DNA of 64,000 nt, from positions 26,624,790 through 26,688,789 of the forward strand of contig CM066913.1 of the NCBI GenBank assembly GCA_033964015.1. The letters run 5' to 3'. The translations under genes were made by a program, and so were the position numbers. Positions 20,508-33,121 of the stretch are shown here, in pieces. Position 1 is the stretch's first letter. The number at the start of each line of letters is the position of its first letter. A model generated the notes under the pieces. The model did not search any database. It had not been told where the DNA came from and saw only the letters and a list, made by a program, of their open reading frames with translations. Source of the stretch: Scolanthus callimorphus (taxonomy: Eukaryota; Cnidaria; Anthozoa; Actiniaria; Edwardsiidae).

Positions 20508-22517
20508 ACATGCCTCCTCCAGGTGTAATCGTTCACCTGAACACGGTACATTACCGGCCCTGTGCGCTGAAGTACCTTGCCACACATCAGCTTGTAGTTG
20601 CGCACCTAGACATCACTACCTTCTTTGAACGAAGTCAGGTGACGGTTCTCGTCCTGCAGCAGCCTCTTGTCAACCTGTCGTTTAACATCTGGTATCAACA
20701 GGTCAAGTCTACACCGAAGCTTCGTCCCAAAGAAGAGCTGCGGCGGGCTGTACCCAGTCGTAGCATGTGGTGCATTCGGATAAGCAAACAGGTACCTATC
20801 CAACTTGTGCTGTAGTGAACGACTTGTCAGATCAGCCTTTACACAAGACTTGAAACTCTGCGCTATTCTTCCGCAAGTCCATTAGTCGCGGGATGGTAGG
20901 CAGCGCCGGTCACATGTTGTATCCCGTTCATTTTATTGAAACTTTCAAATTCCCTGGAGTTGAACTGGGGCCCAGTATCCGAGACTATCTGCTCCGGAAG
21001 GCCCATCCATGCAACAATGTTTGCAGCGTCGCTTTCCGGTGCTGTGGTGCTATCGCGCATGATGAACACCTCGGGCCACTTGGTGTGCGCATCAGTCTCG
21101 ACCACCACCATCTTCCCTGCAACCATTGCAGGGAAGCAAAATCAATATGCAACCATTGCCAGGGGTGCGCAGGATTCTCCCACCGATGCATTGGAGTACG
21201 AGCGGGGTTCCTTGCCACCTCCTGGCAACCCTGACAGCGTTTGGCAGTCTTCTCGATTTCGCTGTCGATTTGTGTCCACCACACATAGCCACGTGCCACG
21301 CCTTTCCTTTTCACCATTCCGATGTGGCCCTCGTGCAGTATGTCAAGGAGCCTCCTCTGTAGTTTTGGGGGAACAACCGCATGACAGCCCCACATTAGGA
21401 TTCCATGATGAGCTGTAAGTTGATCCCTACGATTGCTATAGGGAGCCAAGTCCGGGTGGGGTTTCGCACCCTCCCAATCCGACTCTACCAGTCGAACAAC
21501 TTGTGTCAGCAATGGATCCCTATTGGTTTCCAGTTGCAGCTCCTTTTCTGTAACAGGCAAAGCGTCCACAACGGTCGTAAGGAACAGCTCTACCTCATCT
21601 GGCTTGTCCACGGGAGTATGCGATAGAGGAAGTCGTGATAGTCCATCACAGTTAGCATGTTCTTTTGTTCCTCTGTGCTCAATCTCATATGAGAAAGCAC
21701 CCAGGAACAAACACAAGCGCTGCAGTCGTGCTGCCGTGGTAACTGGTACTGCCTTACCAGGGTCCATGATATACTTAAGTGGCTTGTGATCCGTAATCAA
21801 CGTGAAGTGGCGACCGTCCAGATAAGTCTGAAACTTAAGTATGCCCCAGTACAACCCAAGTGCCTCCTTTTCGATCTGCGCGTACTTCACTTCTGTTTTG
21901 GTCAAAAGAACGCAGCGCATATGCGATAAGCCTCCCTCTACCATCAGGCATTACATGCGAGAGAAGTGCTCCCAGTCCATAGGATGAAGTCAGAACACGT
22001 GCCTCAAACAACATGCCCTTGACCTTCAAAAAGCTATCCTCTTGCTACTTGCCCCAGACCCATTTGACATCCTTCTGAAGTAAGCGATGCAAGGGTGCCA
22101 GATGCGTAGCCAGATCAGGTACAAATCGTGCATAATACTGCACCATGCCAAGAAACGAACGCAGCTGTCCTATGTCTTCCGGCGCAGGGAGCTGTGTCAC
22201 GGCATCTACCTTGGCCTTTGACTGCTGGAGTCCTTCAGCAGAGATGACATGACCCAGGTACTCGACTGAGTCAAGCATGAATTTACATTTCTGCCTGTTC
22301 GCTTTAAGGCCGTATTCCTCTAAACGCGTCAACACCTTGTCAAGTGTTGTGACATGCTCTTCTGGAGTTAGACCAGTAACAATGATGTCATCCAGATAAC
22401 ACTGTATCCCAGGTATGCCTTGCAATATTTGATCCATGGCCCGCTGCCGGACCGCAGGTGCTGATGCGACTCCGTAGGCTAGACGCTGAAAATTGCCTGG
22501 TACATTGCCTTGTGTTT
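20508..22517 (-). pseudogene. Ty3/gypsy retrotransposon pol relic
   Basis: Minus-strand frames read in pol order. Reverse transcriptase begins mid-palm (FQRLAYGVASAPAV, then CYLDDIIVTG and YLGHVISAEGL; 22517-22045). RNase H follows (YGLGALLSHVMPDG, EKEALGLYWGILKF, ITDHKPLKYIM; about 22029-21640). Then come the integrase HHCC region (HEGHIGM ... CQGCQE) and the core with IVSDTGPQFNSREF and HPATNGLAEE (20863-21126). The C-terminal part (20508-20803) has an in-frame stop. A deletion removes the first RNase H aspartate, and several frameshifts separate the blocks. Gag, protease, N-terminal RT and LTRs are missing. It resembles K02A2.6-like metazoan elements. Inactive. Confidence 0.9.
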
Positions 22518-23480
22518 GTAGATTATTCGGGCGGCAAGGATTTCTTAATTCCGCAGATATTAGCCATTATTTTTCAAGGAAATACTTTGCGGCATAAATA
22601 ACTTTGACATTTTGGAGGCTGAAAAAGTCCGTTCGAGTAACATAAAATCGGCCCAATGAATTCTCTCCAAACTTGCTGTGATTAATGTTAGCTATTAGTG
22701 TGAGGGGTGTCATTTTAAAAGTTTAGGTCGCGCAACGCGTCTGATGGCTGCTAATTATAAACAAGGGTGTGGTTATAACGTTGCTATAGCAACTCCGATC
22801 ACAACAAAATGCACACTACAATAAAGTTCAAACCCTCCAGGGTAACCATGTGAAAGTTCTGACTGGAACAGGTTTTTGAGCCTGAACAGCAGGCATACAA
22901 AGATTGGGTGTTGAGGGCAGAAAAAATTGTAGGCAGCCTCCTTAAACTTCGGGTTTTATCGATCTTTTCTCCCCGTTTGACTTCCCACAGGCTTAAGAAC
23001 CAAATCCGAATCCTCGTCGCCAATTGTCAGGTCTTAGAACTTCTCTAGACCAAGAAATATAAGTCATAAGATAACAGCTAGAACACAAACACGCTCATAA
23101 GTTTTCCTTTTTTCGTTCGTTCCATTCCTAGTGGTTAGAACGCCATTGTTCAAGTTAATTTTAACCAATTCTATAACGTAAATCAGTTCTGTGCCCTTTT
23201 CGCGAGCGAGCTAGTCCGGCCATGATTGCTCACTTGTCGTATGTCGTTGTTGCTCGTGTCTGCTTTGTTATTTATTTATTTATTTATTTAATCGTGGATT
23301 TTTATCACGTATTATTTATTTGTCTTTATTTATTGTGTATTGTTGCTAGTTGTTGTCTCGGTGCACGCTATTGGCAATTAAATCATTTAAAGGTTAAAGG
23401 TTTACTTCGATCCAAGCTTGTACAAGCTTGACTGCACACCACGAGTGTGCCCAACGTAGTCATGGAAACGTCAATACATC
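22518..23480. other. Anonymous interval after the gypsy relic
   Basis: No recognised gene. A 74-codon minus frame at 22799-23023 (contains GEKIDKTRSLRRLPTIFSAL) has no known family. A short TTTA microsatellite lies near 23271-23290. Confidence 0.4.
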
Positions 23481-23486
23481 ACAATT

Positions 23487-24037
23487 GGCCTTTATTATAT
23501 GGCAAAGATAGTACGCGCGCTCTGATTGGTTGATTTCCGGTCTGATATTGTCCCATCAGACCGTTACCATGACAATTGGTCTGGATCGCGTATCAGATTT
23601 GCGAATTTGTGTACAATTTTCACCACGCGAAATTTGACAGTAAGCTTGATAACCAAGAAATTTATCAACAAAATGAAACAAAAAGCAGCTTTGTTGAGGT
23701 TTTTTTCCGGCGAAAATGTTTTAGTTTATAAAGATAATTCAAGAAATTATGAGAGAAAGAGAAAAGTATCGAGCATGATTGATAAAAAATCGCACTCGTG
23801 GAGTGAATTTTATTAAACTCGTAAACTTGAAAGATAAATTCAAAACAGCAATCACATGATTTGTTACAGAAATCTAATCAAGCAACTGAGCATAACTAAA
23901 CCATACAATCAGAACTGAAAATCACATAAGCTTACTGAAATCCGTTCGCTTACCGGTGGCTTAAACTTGTGCCTCTTGGAAGACTTTCTGCAAATGTCAA
24001 CTAAAGTCGATCGAAGAGCTTCGGAGAGTTTGGTTTA
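23487..24037. repeat. Dispersed repeat T, copy 1, left part
   Basis: Begins TTTATTATATGGCAAAGATA with GTACGCGCGCTCTGATTGG. Matches 33566-34050 closely. It is cut at 24037 by the foldback element and resumes at 26270. Confidence 0.8.
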
Positions 24038-26269
24038 TAGTAGAGTCTGTTAAGGGAAAAAATAGGTAAAATCGTGCACTTGTGCGTAAAGGCGCCAAAT
24101 TTGGACCGAATGTTCCTTAGGTGAAATAAATCAGTTTTCGGGAGGGGTGCCATCATTTCGACCCAAGGGGGGTAGGGTAGGGGCAATTTTGTCTATTTCC
24201 TAATTTCCCAATATTTCCTTGATATTAAAGGGTTATAGATAAACAAGACCATGATAATTCTTCCTGTATGGTGCCCTTCACATTGGACTAGGTGGGGGTG
24301 CAACAAATGCCCGGCAAGGGGGGAAGGGGGAGTTTCGGGTCACATTTTCGTGCTGCCCTCAGAGATCATGATTTTATCGTACAATCACAAAATTCGACAA
24401 AATGTTCCTTAGGTAACATTTAACAGTTTTCGGAAGGGGTGCCACAATTTCGGTCCAATGGGGGGAGGGTAGGGAGAATTTTGTCCATCACCTGATTTAC
24501 CCTAGTATTTCAGTGGTATTAAAGAGTTATCAGTAAACAAATCCACGGTAATTCTTCATGAATGGTCCCCTTCATATTTGACTAGATGGGGTGCTACAAA
24601 CATTTGAAAAGGGGGAGGGGTGAGTAATGGATGAAATTTACATGCTATGCACTTTTTAATTGCAATTTGATTGTACAGTTACCAAATCAGACATGAATGT
24701 TCCTTAGGCAACATCTAACAGTTTTTGGAAGGGGTGCCACAATTTCGGGTCAAGGGGGGGAGGGTAGGGACAATTTTGTACTTTACTTGATTATTCCTAT
24801 ATTTCAGCGGTATTAAAGAGTTATTGATAAACAACACCATGCCGATTCTTCATGAATGGTCCCCTGCACATTTGACTAGATGTGGGTGCTACAAACATTT
24901 GTCGAGGGGGAGAGGCGGGTGATGGGTGAAATTTACATGTTATGCTCTTTTTAGTTGCAATTTCATTGCACAGTCACCAAATCTGATACGAATGTTCCTT
25001 AGGCAACATCTAACAGTTTTCAAAAGGGGTGCCACAATTTCGGCCTAACGGGGGAGGGTAGGGACAATTTTGGACTTTACCTGATTATCCCTATATTTCA
25101 GAGGAATTAAAGAGTTATTGATAAAGAAAGCATGATAATTCTTCTTGAATGGTCCCCTTCACATTTGATTAGATGAGGGTGCTACAAACATTTGTTGAGG
25201 GGGAGAGGCAGGTTACGGGTGAAATTTACATGTTACATTGTTTTTTTTATTATAATTTGATTGTACAGTCACCAAATCCGACATGAATATTCCCTTAGGC
25301 AACATCTATCAGTTTTAAAAAGGGGTGCTACAATTTTGGTCCAAGAGGGGAGGGGAGGGACAACTTTGCCCATTGTGATTATCCTTACTTTTATTAAAGG
25401 TATTAAAGAGTTATCTATAAACAACAGCATAATAGTTAGTACGATTCTCTTCGCATTTGGCTAGATTGGATGCAGAGTATCGATTACTCTTTAATACCTC
25501 TGAAATATAGGGATAATCAGGTAAGGTACAAAATCGTCCCTACCCTCCCCCCTTGGGCCGAAATTGTGGCCCCCTTTCCAAAAACTGTTAGATATTGCCT
25601 AAGGAACATTCATGTCGGATTTGGTGACTGTACAATCAAATTGCAATTAAAAAGCGCATAGCATGTAAATTTCATCCATTACTCACCCCTCCCCCTTTTC
25701 AAATGTTTGTAGCACCCCATCTAGTCAAATATGAAGGGGACCATTCATGAAGAATTACCGTGGATTTGTTTATTGATAACTCTTAAATACCGCTGAAATA
25801 TAGGGTAAATCAGGTGATGGACAAAATTCTCCCTGTCCTCCCCCCATTGGGCCAAAAATGTGGCACCCCTTCCGAAAACTGTTAAATGTTACCTAAGGAA
25901 CATTTATGTCGAATTTTGTGATTGTACGATAAAATCATGATCTCTGAGGGCAGCACGAAAATGTGACCCGAAACTCCCCCTTCCCCCCCTTGCCGCACAT
26001 TTGTTGCACCCCCACCTAGTCCAATGTGAAGGGCACCATACAGGAAGAATTGTCATGGTCTTGTTTATCTAAAACCCTTTAATATCAAGGAAATATTGGC
26101 AAATTAGAAAATAGACAAAATTGCCCCTAACCTACCCCCCTTGGGTCGAAATGATGGCACCCCTCCCGAAAACTGATTTATTTCACCTAAGGAACATTTG
26201 GTCCAAATTTGGCGCCTTTACGCAGAAGTGCACGATTTTACCTATTTTTTCCCTTAACAGACTCTACTA
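24038..26269. mobile_element. Foldback-type element, 2.23 kb, TTA target duplication
   Basis: The outer ends TAGTAGAGTCTGTTAAGGG and its inverse are perfect. Inside, ~295-bp subunits carrying TGTTCCTTAGG are in direct orientation at 24111, 24403, 24698, 24993 and about 25288, then inverted at 25601, 25895 and 26189. The arms are therefore long inverted repeats built of tandem subunits, the layout known for Foldback elements. TTA borders both ends (24035-24037; 26270-26272). The second copy of the host repeat at 33566-34282 has no insertion and shows the empty site. No transposase frame; non-autonomous. Confidence 0.85.
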
Positions 26270-26480
26270 TTAATTCATCTTAATGTTGTTCCATTGTAAA
26301 CCATAGAAATAAAAATATGTATCCATCCATATTCTGTGTATAGTATTTAAGTTCGACAGCTTGCTCAATCAAACGTAAGTCTCATTTTCTTGAAACTGAA
26401 CAATTTTGAAGCCACTCGTAGCCAATCCACGCCAACTTCACAACTAAAGGGAGTTCCACTCTTCCTGTTATTTTTATATC
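26270..26480. repeat. Dispersed repeat T, copy 1, right part
   Basis: Continues from TTAATTCATCTTAATGTTGT through AAGCCACTCGTAGCCAATCC to CACTCTTCCTGTTATTTTTA, matching about 34061-34275. Confidence 0.8.
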
Positions 26481-26877
26481 AAATCCACATCGAAATATAA
26501 ATCCTGCTTGTCATTAGCAATCGTTCAATCGATGAAGTTTTTCACTTCAACGACAAATAACTTCCCTCCTTCGGCTTTGGCCTTTGGCTGAAGTTTAAAA
26601 GTACGAAAGCCCCGAAATTTGCTCAATTTCTACCAACAACTTCCTTAGTCACAGTCACAGCTTTCTTGGGAAAACCTTCAAGCGAATTTGGCAAGTAAAG
26701 AAAGGACTCGAGGATTTTCTCTACGTTTGTGAGTTGTGAATGAAAAAAATTAAAAACAACGCGGCAACGCGCGTTCCCAGCTTTTGGCGGGAAAACTGTG
26801 AACCACAGGCTCACACTCCGCAGTAAATTTGGCTGGACACAGCGAATGCTAAAAGGAAAATGCCATAAATTAAACCT

Positions 26878-26998
26878 TTATTAACCTCCTTGGCTCGGTC
26901 TGTACAGAGAAATCTCAGCCATTAGTCTTTTTGTACATGTGGAAAAAGACCAAGGGCTGAGATTTCCCTGTACAGACCTCGCGGTCGCGGTTAATAAG
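26878..26998. mobile_element. Palindromic MITE
   Basis: TTATTAACCTCCTTGGCTCG with GGTCTGTACAGAGAAATCTC at 26878-26920 is inverted at 26956-26998 around a ~35-bp loop. Confidence 0.7.
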
Positions 26999-27104
26999 CC
27001 GTTAATATAGGCCCTTAAAGCGTGCTTAAAAGAAAGGAGGTATTTTGCCTCTCTCACTTTTACTGGAATTTAATTCCATAATTTTTACCATGATATAAGA
27101 ACAT

Positions 27105-27224
27105 GATTTGTGAAAGTATGCTACGTTAAAAGATGGCAGAGCTTTAGACGAGAGCCGCTACCACGATTTGTGAAAGTATGCTACGTTAAAAGATGGCAGA
27201 GCTTTAGACGAGAGCCGCTACCAC
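27105..27224. repeat. Perfect 60-bp tandem duplication
   Basis: GATTTGTGAAAGTATGCTAC to GAGAGCCGCTACCAC occurs twice without a mismatch (27105-27164, 27165-27224). Confidence 0.9.
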
Positions 27225-27712
27225 GCAGATTGTAATTCACATTCAGGACGTTCAGGACATTTGTACAAAGTAACAAGAACTTGAAAGCGACTTCGTCGCC
27301 TGTAATGTCTGTAAATTTCCTATATTTAAAAGATGGCTATATGTTGTTTATTGTGACAGCCCTAAAATGGTCCTCAATATATAATAATTTTTATCCTCTA
27401 GTTTATTATTCTAAAATTCCTCAGAAATTCGTACTGCATTCACATGGCGTGATCAATTTAATAGCTTCAGATTTTGGTGCCAAATAAGAAAACAAATATG
27501 GCGCCCGTGAGTGTGCGCATTCACGCATGCGCCACTCGCTCCAGACTGAGGTTGTCCACGGTTTGTGATTTTCATCCCAGAACGAAGTTCAATCTCAGTT
27601 CACATGATTCCAGAATGAAACTTAATATACCGGGACGAGATTTTGATTGTGAAAGCGATGACTAATAAGTAGAGATTGTCGTACGATTGTGCTTTGTCTG
27701 TTATTGTTCCAG

Positions 27713-27857
27713 CTCCCCAACTGGTTCCAAGTTTTCCCCATTGCGGAGCATTGCTCCTGATGTACCTATACCGTTAGAGCCTGGGGATATAATAACACTG
27801 CCACATTCAGACCCAATTCCTCAAGGACAATTGGAGGTGGCCAGACCCTGGGTACAG
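27713..27857 (+). other. Candidate 145-bp internal exon
   Basis: An open stretch bounded by an acceptor-like TTATTGTTCCAG and a donor-like CAGGTATGG. It encodes SPTGSKFSPLRSIAPDVPIP and continues through EPGDIITLPHSDPIPQGQLE to RPWVQ without a stop. The frame enters with one base and leaves on a codon boundary. Composition is more protein-like (proline and acidic/hydrophobic mix) than its surroundings. No family recognised and no neighbouring exon seen. Confidence 0.3.
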
Positions 27858-28284
27858 GTATGGATTAGAACAGAAACAGGTTGAAACTCCTATGTATTTC
27901 TCAAATTTATGGTGGGTCTCTCTTTTTTATTAATGTTATGCGAACAGCAGTTAGTAGCCGATGAGCGGCAAAAAGCTGGTTTGAAATAATGAATTCTAAA
28001 CTCTCGTGGAAAAGAAGTACTGGAAATGCCAGCATCAGTCAATGCCTAGGGGTGGGTGGTTGGCAGAGGGGGACTATAGGTCACGATGGGTAGAACTCAC
28101 TCCAACAAAAGTAAAAGTGTTTTTCAGAACTTTATAGGGAGAGGTGGTTCCCTTTAAAGTCTAAGGGGATTTTAAGGGAAGACATATTTGCTCATAACTT
28201 TTGAAAGAATTGCATTAGGAATGTCAAAACTTAATGAGCGGTAAATGCAACCTTTTGGTGATAGTTTGGCTTATACATGCTTTT

Positions 28285-29715
28285 AGTATATACTACACGG
28301 GAACCTCCATAGATCGCGCGTTGTGATTGGTTCGCAATCTCGGAATATTGCCACAATATTCCGAGATCGAAAGCATTATCCCGAGATTGGGGAGCCCGGG
28401 AGTGCAAGTGGTTCGGATATTTTTACTTTCTCAAGGAACTATCTAATTCAAAACGCAACAAAAACCCTTCTCAATTAACTTATGTTGTCTCTTTAGTCTT
28501 TCAAGGTGAATCAGATCATTTTTTTTTAACTTCAAACATTTGCTAAGTACTTAAGTTCTTGTTTTTCAGTTCTTCGGAATCAGAGGTCGATGATTCGTTC
28601 ACGGCACGAGTTTTGAAAAAGGCTAATTTCCCAAATTTCTGTTTGAATATTCCAAGCGAATCTTGAATTTCTCTGCCAGTGGGTTGAAAAATGCCATCCA
28701 TCGGTGGTGAAATGGCGACCAAATCAAAGTGTTTTTTTTAGCGAGGCAACTCTGCAGTTCACAATCCACAAACTAAGGCACAAAATGCGAATGTATCCCT
28801 GGAATCCATCCTTGCAACCTTCTAAAAACTTAAATCTTTTATTGTAGTCGATATTTTAAAGATTTTAAAACGAGTGATTTCGAGCGTGTTTGCTTCTCTA
28901 AAACAGCAGCAAGTTTCCCACCATTGCAATGGTGGCCTACCAAAAAGGCCCTTTCTGCTTGACCACTAGACTTTTTATTTATTTTTATAGCACTATCACT
29001 ATTTTCTTAATTTTGCACTAGCACTCTATTGTTTTGTTATTTGTTACCCTCACAAGAATCTTCAAACGAAGGAGGTGAGGTTGTAAGGAAGAAGAAGAAT
29101 GTGCTGAGTAGCCGAATGCTTGTAGTCTGACGTAATGTCGCGTGCGTGACAAACGTCACGCATGTAGATGTCAGATGTTACATGGTGGATGATGGTAGAT
29201 GTCAGATGCTAGATGACAGATGTCAGATGCTAGATATCAGGTTGATCAGTTAATACGTTATGAAGTCCACACCCTGTACTCAGTGATATTTATGTACCGA
29301 TACAACGCGTATCGAGAGAAATATTGCCGTTTGTTACCGCACCAGTCAATACAATACCTAATCAGGAACCATTTGTCTTGTGTGTGGCAAGGGAAATTTA
29401 CTGGACATATTAGTCGAAGTCGAAATTTCTGCCGAAAGCGATTGATTCAAACTTTTAAATCGGTAGAGAAATGTCAAAGCAACTTTATTTAAACCTAGTG
29501 GATCTTACTCCGGTATCCATATAGACTAGCATCTGGCATCCAGCATCTGAAATTTAACCATTAAAAAAAAACATTTCAAAAACATCTGTAGCATAGCATC
29601 AGACATATAGCGTCTAACATCTAGCATCTGACATGTCCCCTGTGGGCCACCGTAGCAAATGCCACATTTAGTGTCGTTCGGATATTTTTTGGAGTGTTCC
29701 CGTGTAGTATATACT
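28285..29715. mobile_element. 1.43-kb element with perfect 20-bp TIRs
   Basis: AGTATATACTACACGGGAAC at 28285-28304 is exactly inverted at 29696-29715. No transposase frame. The interior has a hairpin at 28337-28367 (ATCTCGGAATATTG and inverse) and oppositely oriented AGATGTCAGATGCT arrays. Confidence 0.65.
29163..29635. repeat. Oppositely oriented AGATGTCAGATGCT arrays
   Basis: Degenerate AGATGTCAGATGCTAG units at about 29163-29240 reappear as the inverse (CTAGCATCTGACAT) at about 29524-29635. They lie inside the 1.43-kb element. Confidence 0.6.
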
Positions 29716-29719
29716 ATAT

Positions 29720-31030
29720 ACGCGACTATTCACTTCGCCTTCGGCGAATAAATGGCAAATATTCTAAGTGCGTATAATTAATTAACAATAAGAGGTACTG
29801 CGCAGCGTTTGTATAATAGAAAAATGACTTGAAAATGTTAGCTGAAACGCTGTTTGTGTCGTATTTGAAAACAGATGTTTCGGTAATGCTGCCAGGGGTG
29901 TAAACGCCATCTTATCATTCTGCCTTCGACCAGTTTGACATAAAGTTCGTGAGTGAAGTTTGATCGCCCCTCCCACCTCCCGAATAAGGGTGCTGCAACG
30001 CCACACTCTCAACTCTATCGCAGGACCTCGTCCTGCACCTAGCCCCCGGAGCTCGCCCTATAGGCCGATTCCAGCTGACGCTTTATTGATATTCAGAACC
30101 GATCCTTTTGCAACGGCGTTGGAATGCCTGATTCTGGTTGATGCTTATGCAAATGAGTCAAAATCCAAATGAGTAATGAAAATGAGTACAAATCCAAATG
30201 TGCCATTTTTGCGCCAAAAAATGGAGACCAGGGAGTCGTTTCTCAAAATCGCCCGAGAATCTATAAACTTTTCGCATGTTTTTTGGGGGCGCGGTTTAGG
30301 AGTCCTGAAAAGTGTTTCTCGAAACTCCCAAAAAGCCCGTTGATAATTATCGGGAACGCGAAATCAAAATTGTATTCCAAACTTTATGCGAAACTGCGAA
30401 TACTTTGCACAAATAAACAATGACAATATAAGAAACTTCTCGATTTGTCATGTTCGGCATGTTGTTATTTAATAATAATAATTTCCATCAACAAATGCCA
30501 AGAAATCATATAAAATGTGCGAAAAAAACAAGCATACTGCACTGAATTATTGTAGATGCATTGGTACTTTGTTTAATACGTCAAAAAAAATCGTCAAATT
30601 TGACAAGTGAGCTGTCAAGAGAATGAATTTGATTGTTCAAGAAGAGAGGTGCTTGCACCTGATTTGCGCATTTTATCGGGATGGTGGTAAAAACAACTCG
30701 GGAGAGTTACCGGGAAACCATTTCGATGCAAAGAAATAAATTGTGGAAACAAAGCAAGGAGTAAATGGAGAAACATGCACTTTCAGGGAAATTCAACTTC
30801 GCGGTACTAGTTGGATAAACAAAGTCGCAAAGAAGTTAAACTTCCAAGTTAATTTTGTTATTTTTCTTCCCTAATCCTAAAGACTTTCGGGAACCCTAAA
30901 AAGTTTAGGAGAGAAGGGTTTCTCCCTTCATTAAACGACGAAAAATGACACAATTCTATCGGGACCGAAAAATTCGGAAGTTTCGAGAAACGCAAAATCC
31001 GTGATCCGCACGCTTTTCGGGTGGTATGTA
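29720..31030. other. Anonymous interval
   Basis: No supported gene. It has short TAA runs near 30468 and repeated GGGAACGCGAAATC/TTTCTCGAAACTCCC-type words suggestive of old MITEs. Confidence 0.35.
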
Positions 31031-31338
31031 TCAAGAAATAGGGCAGCGGATATCTCGGCGAGGCAGGTGTCAGGCCTGACAAGGCTCTTAGCCCTGACCC
31101 TCTTATACCAAGCTCCATGTGGGACCATGGTTGTCTTAGCCGTCGTGGGTGTATTGGCTGTCGGGACTTTAGGGGCTGTTTTGGCTTGCCATGCCAAGGT
31201 GTACTACTTATTTCGCTCAAGGGTAGTCAGCATGATGAGATATACGAAGCCACGACAAGATAATAAAGCCTTGTCAGAGCTGTCAGGCCTGACACCGGCC
31301 AAGACAAAATATACCCTGCCCTTTTTCTTGACAAGGTA
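31031..31338. mobile_element. Inverted-repeat element with TGTCAGGCCTGACA
   Basis: TCAAGAAATAGGGCAGCGGA on the left is inverted on the right (ending TTTCTTGA near 31338). The palindrome TGTCAGGCCTGACA sits in each arm (31068-31081 and 31281-31294). The 163-codon frame from 31001 runs through both arms and is not considered a gene. Confidence 0.5.
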
Positions 31339-32210
31339 TATTTATTTATCGGCCAGAAAAGTTTTTTGGGCTTTCGAGAAACGACCGCCAGCACCTGTAA
31401 CAAAACAGCAACATGGAAAACTCTGCCTTATGGAATTATATATTGTTTTTTTTATCTCGTTTATTAAGACCGCATGGGAGCTGCTATGTTGAGGGGGGTA
31501 TTTGTAGAAAAAAATGAAAGGGGGGTAATATAGGGTAAAAAGTGGCGTTGCAGTAAAATGTGGAATATCAAAAAAAGATGGAAGCTACGTGGTAAAACTT
31601 GAAATGAATTGTTACAAAAGCATTTTCGATAGACAACGGGTAATCGTCTTGTATTGTTTTCCTTATCGTATCTATCGCCTGGGGGGGGGGGGGGGGGATA
31701 TCCTTGAAAAATTGTACAGGGTTGCTTGGCCCGGCCTCTCAACCCATACCCCGTTATCCATCAATTTTTCTTTCATCCTCGACTCCCCTCCCCTCCTCTC
31801 CCCTTAGTCCCGCTACACAGGCTGTGGAGAGGCGGGTAAGGTCTCCTTTGAAATGAACTTCGTTGTCTATATTGTCTAAGTAAAAAGAAACAATAGACCA
31901 ATTTCGATATATTATTATTCGTCACTGTTGACCAATAAATTCTGCATCTTTATATGTATGCTCTGAAAGAGTCTTTGCTCGCTACGCACATAACCAGAAT
32001 AAGAGCACCAAGAAAACTGTAGAAAGAAGAAAATCTAATTTGAAATAAGCTGTTTACGCCGTCCTCATTAACGCCAGGCACAAGAGTGACGTCACGTTTC
32101 CAATATTCAATATTGCGGCGCCCGCCAAATTCAAATCTCTCCAATGTAAAACAAGGCACATTGTCCAAACAAGGTTTTCTTTTCAGTTATAAAGTTTTGT
32201 CGAATGTTTT
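31339..32210. other. Anonymous interval with G run
   Basis: A poly-G run lies at 31681-31697. No gene or clear repeat boundary. Confidence 0.4.
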
Positions 32211-32220
32211 GTGAGTTGGC

Positions 32221-32324
32221 CTACGGCAAACGTCGTGCCAGAGTCGCGCCGTTCCATTCCAAAACAATAGAGAGTTTTCTATTATAAAGTCTAATAAACG
32301 ACTGAAGTTCGACGTTTGCCGTAG
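32221..32324. mobile_element. 104-bp MITE
   Basis: CTACGGCAAACGTCG at 32221-32235 is exactly inverted at 32310-32324. Confidence 0.6.
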
Positions 32325-32389
32325 TTTTCTCTGAGCTTGAAAAGGCTAAGCAGCCGGGGTTCCCTTTAACAAACGTCTAATTCAACTTA

Positions 32390-33121
32390 TGCCGTGTTTA
32401 GACCTAGGTTTTTTACTGCAGTAAGCCGAGTTACTGACCTACCGGGGTTGAATTTGATGACCTTAGTTGGTCAGTAAAGTGTTTATACTCGCTAGCTTGA
32501 CCTTAGTTCATCTGTCAACGGCCATGAGTTCGTAATTTACTTGTTGGCAGGAATCACTTTCACTGTCATTGACACGAATGAATAAGCACTGTTAATACTA
32601 GCTTTATCGCCACTGCCTACTTTTCTGGTGCTTTTTAAGAGAATCCAGAATTCCAGGTTTACGCGATTGCTACTTTTGAGACTTCTGAATGCTTATGTAA
32701 ATAGTTCTGGAGATTTTAGTCATCACAATTGATAACATGTGTCGCTTCTTGCTGTAGACAGCAATGATCTTGAAAGGTCGATGGTTTCGACCGTCGCTGA
32801 ATGTACTCTCCAAAGACTTTTTCCTTGACTGTTGCGAAACCGGCTTATATATTTTCAGCTACTCTGCTCACTAAATTCGAGTGTTTTTGCAGTTTGTGCT
32901 GTGACACGTTGTGTTCAATCTGTCATCGTGACCCCAGTTAACTCAGTTACTGCCCTAAACCAAGCCATCTAGAATAGTTAACGTTTACTCAACCTAGGTT
33001 GACTTTCCTTTGTCTTTGCCGGCATTTACTGAGGTCAGAAAATCTGTTTACACTTATCTAAAATTTACTGAGGTTAGTAAATCGGTTTACTGCAGTAAAC
33101 ATCCTAGGTCTAAACACGGCA
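32390..33121. mobile_element. 732-bp TIR element with TTA target duplication
   Basis: TGCCGTGTTTAGACCTAGG at 32390 is inverted at the right end (CCTAGGTCTAAACACGGCA). The arms continue through TTTACTGCAGTAA for about 50 bp. TTA flanks both ends (32387-32389; 33122-33124). Non-coding; PIF/Harbinger-like by insertion signature. Confidence 0.8.

Noticed and set aside
20508..22517. LTRs for the Ty3/gypsy relic
   Set aside because: No direct repeats flank the pol fragment; its edges meet unrelated MITE sequence.
31001..31492. 163-codon plus-strand frame with a membrane-like segment
   Set aside because: Runs through both arms of an inverted-repeat element, so it is probably chance.
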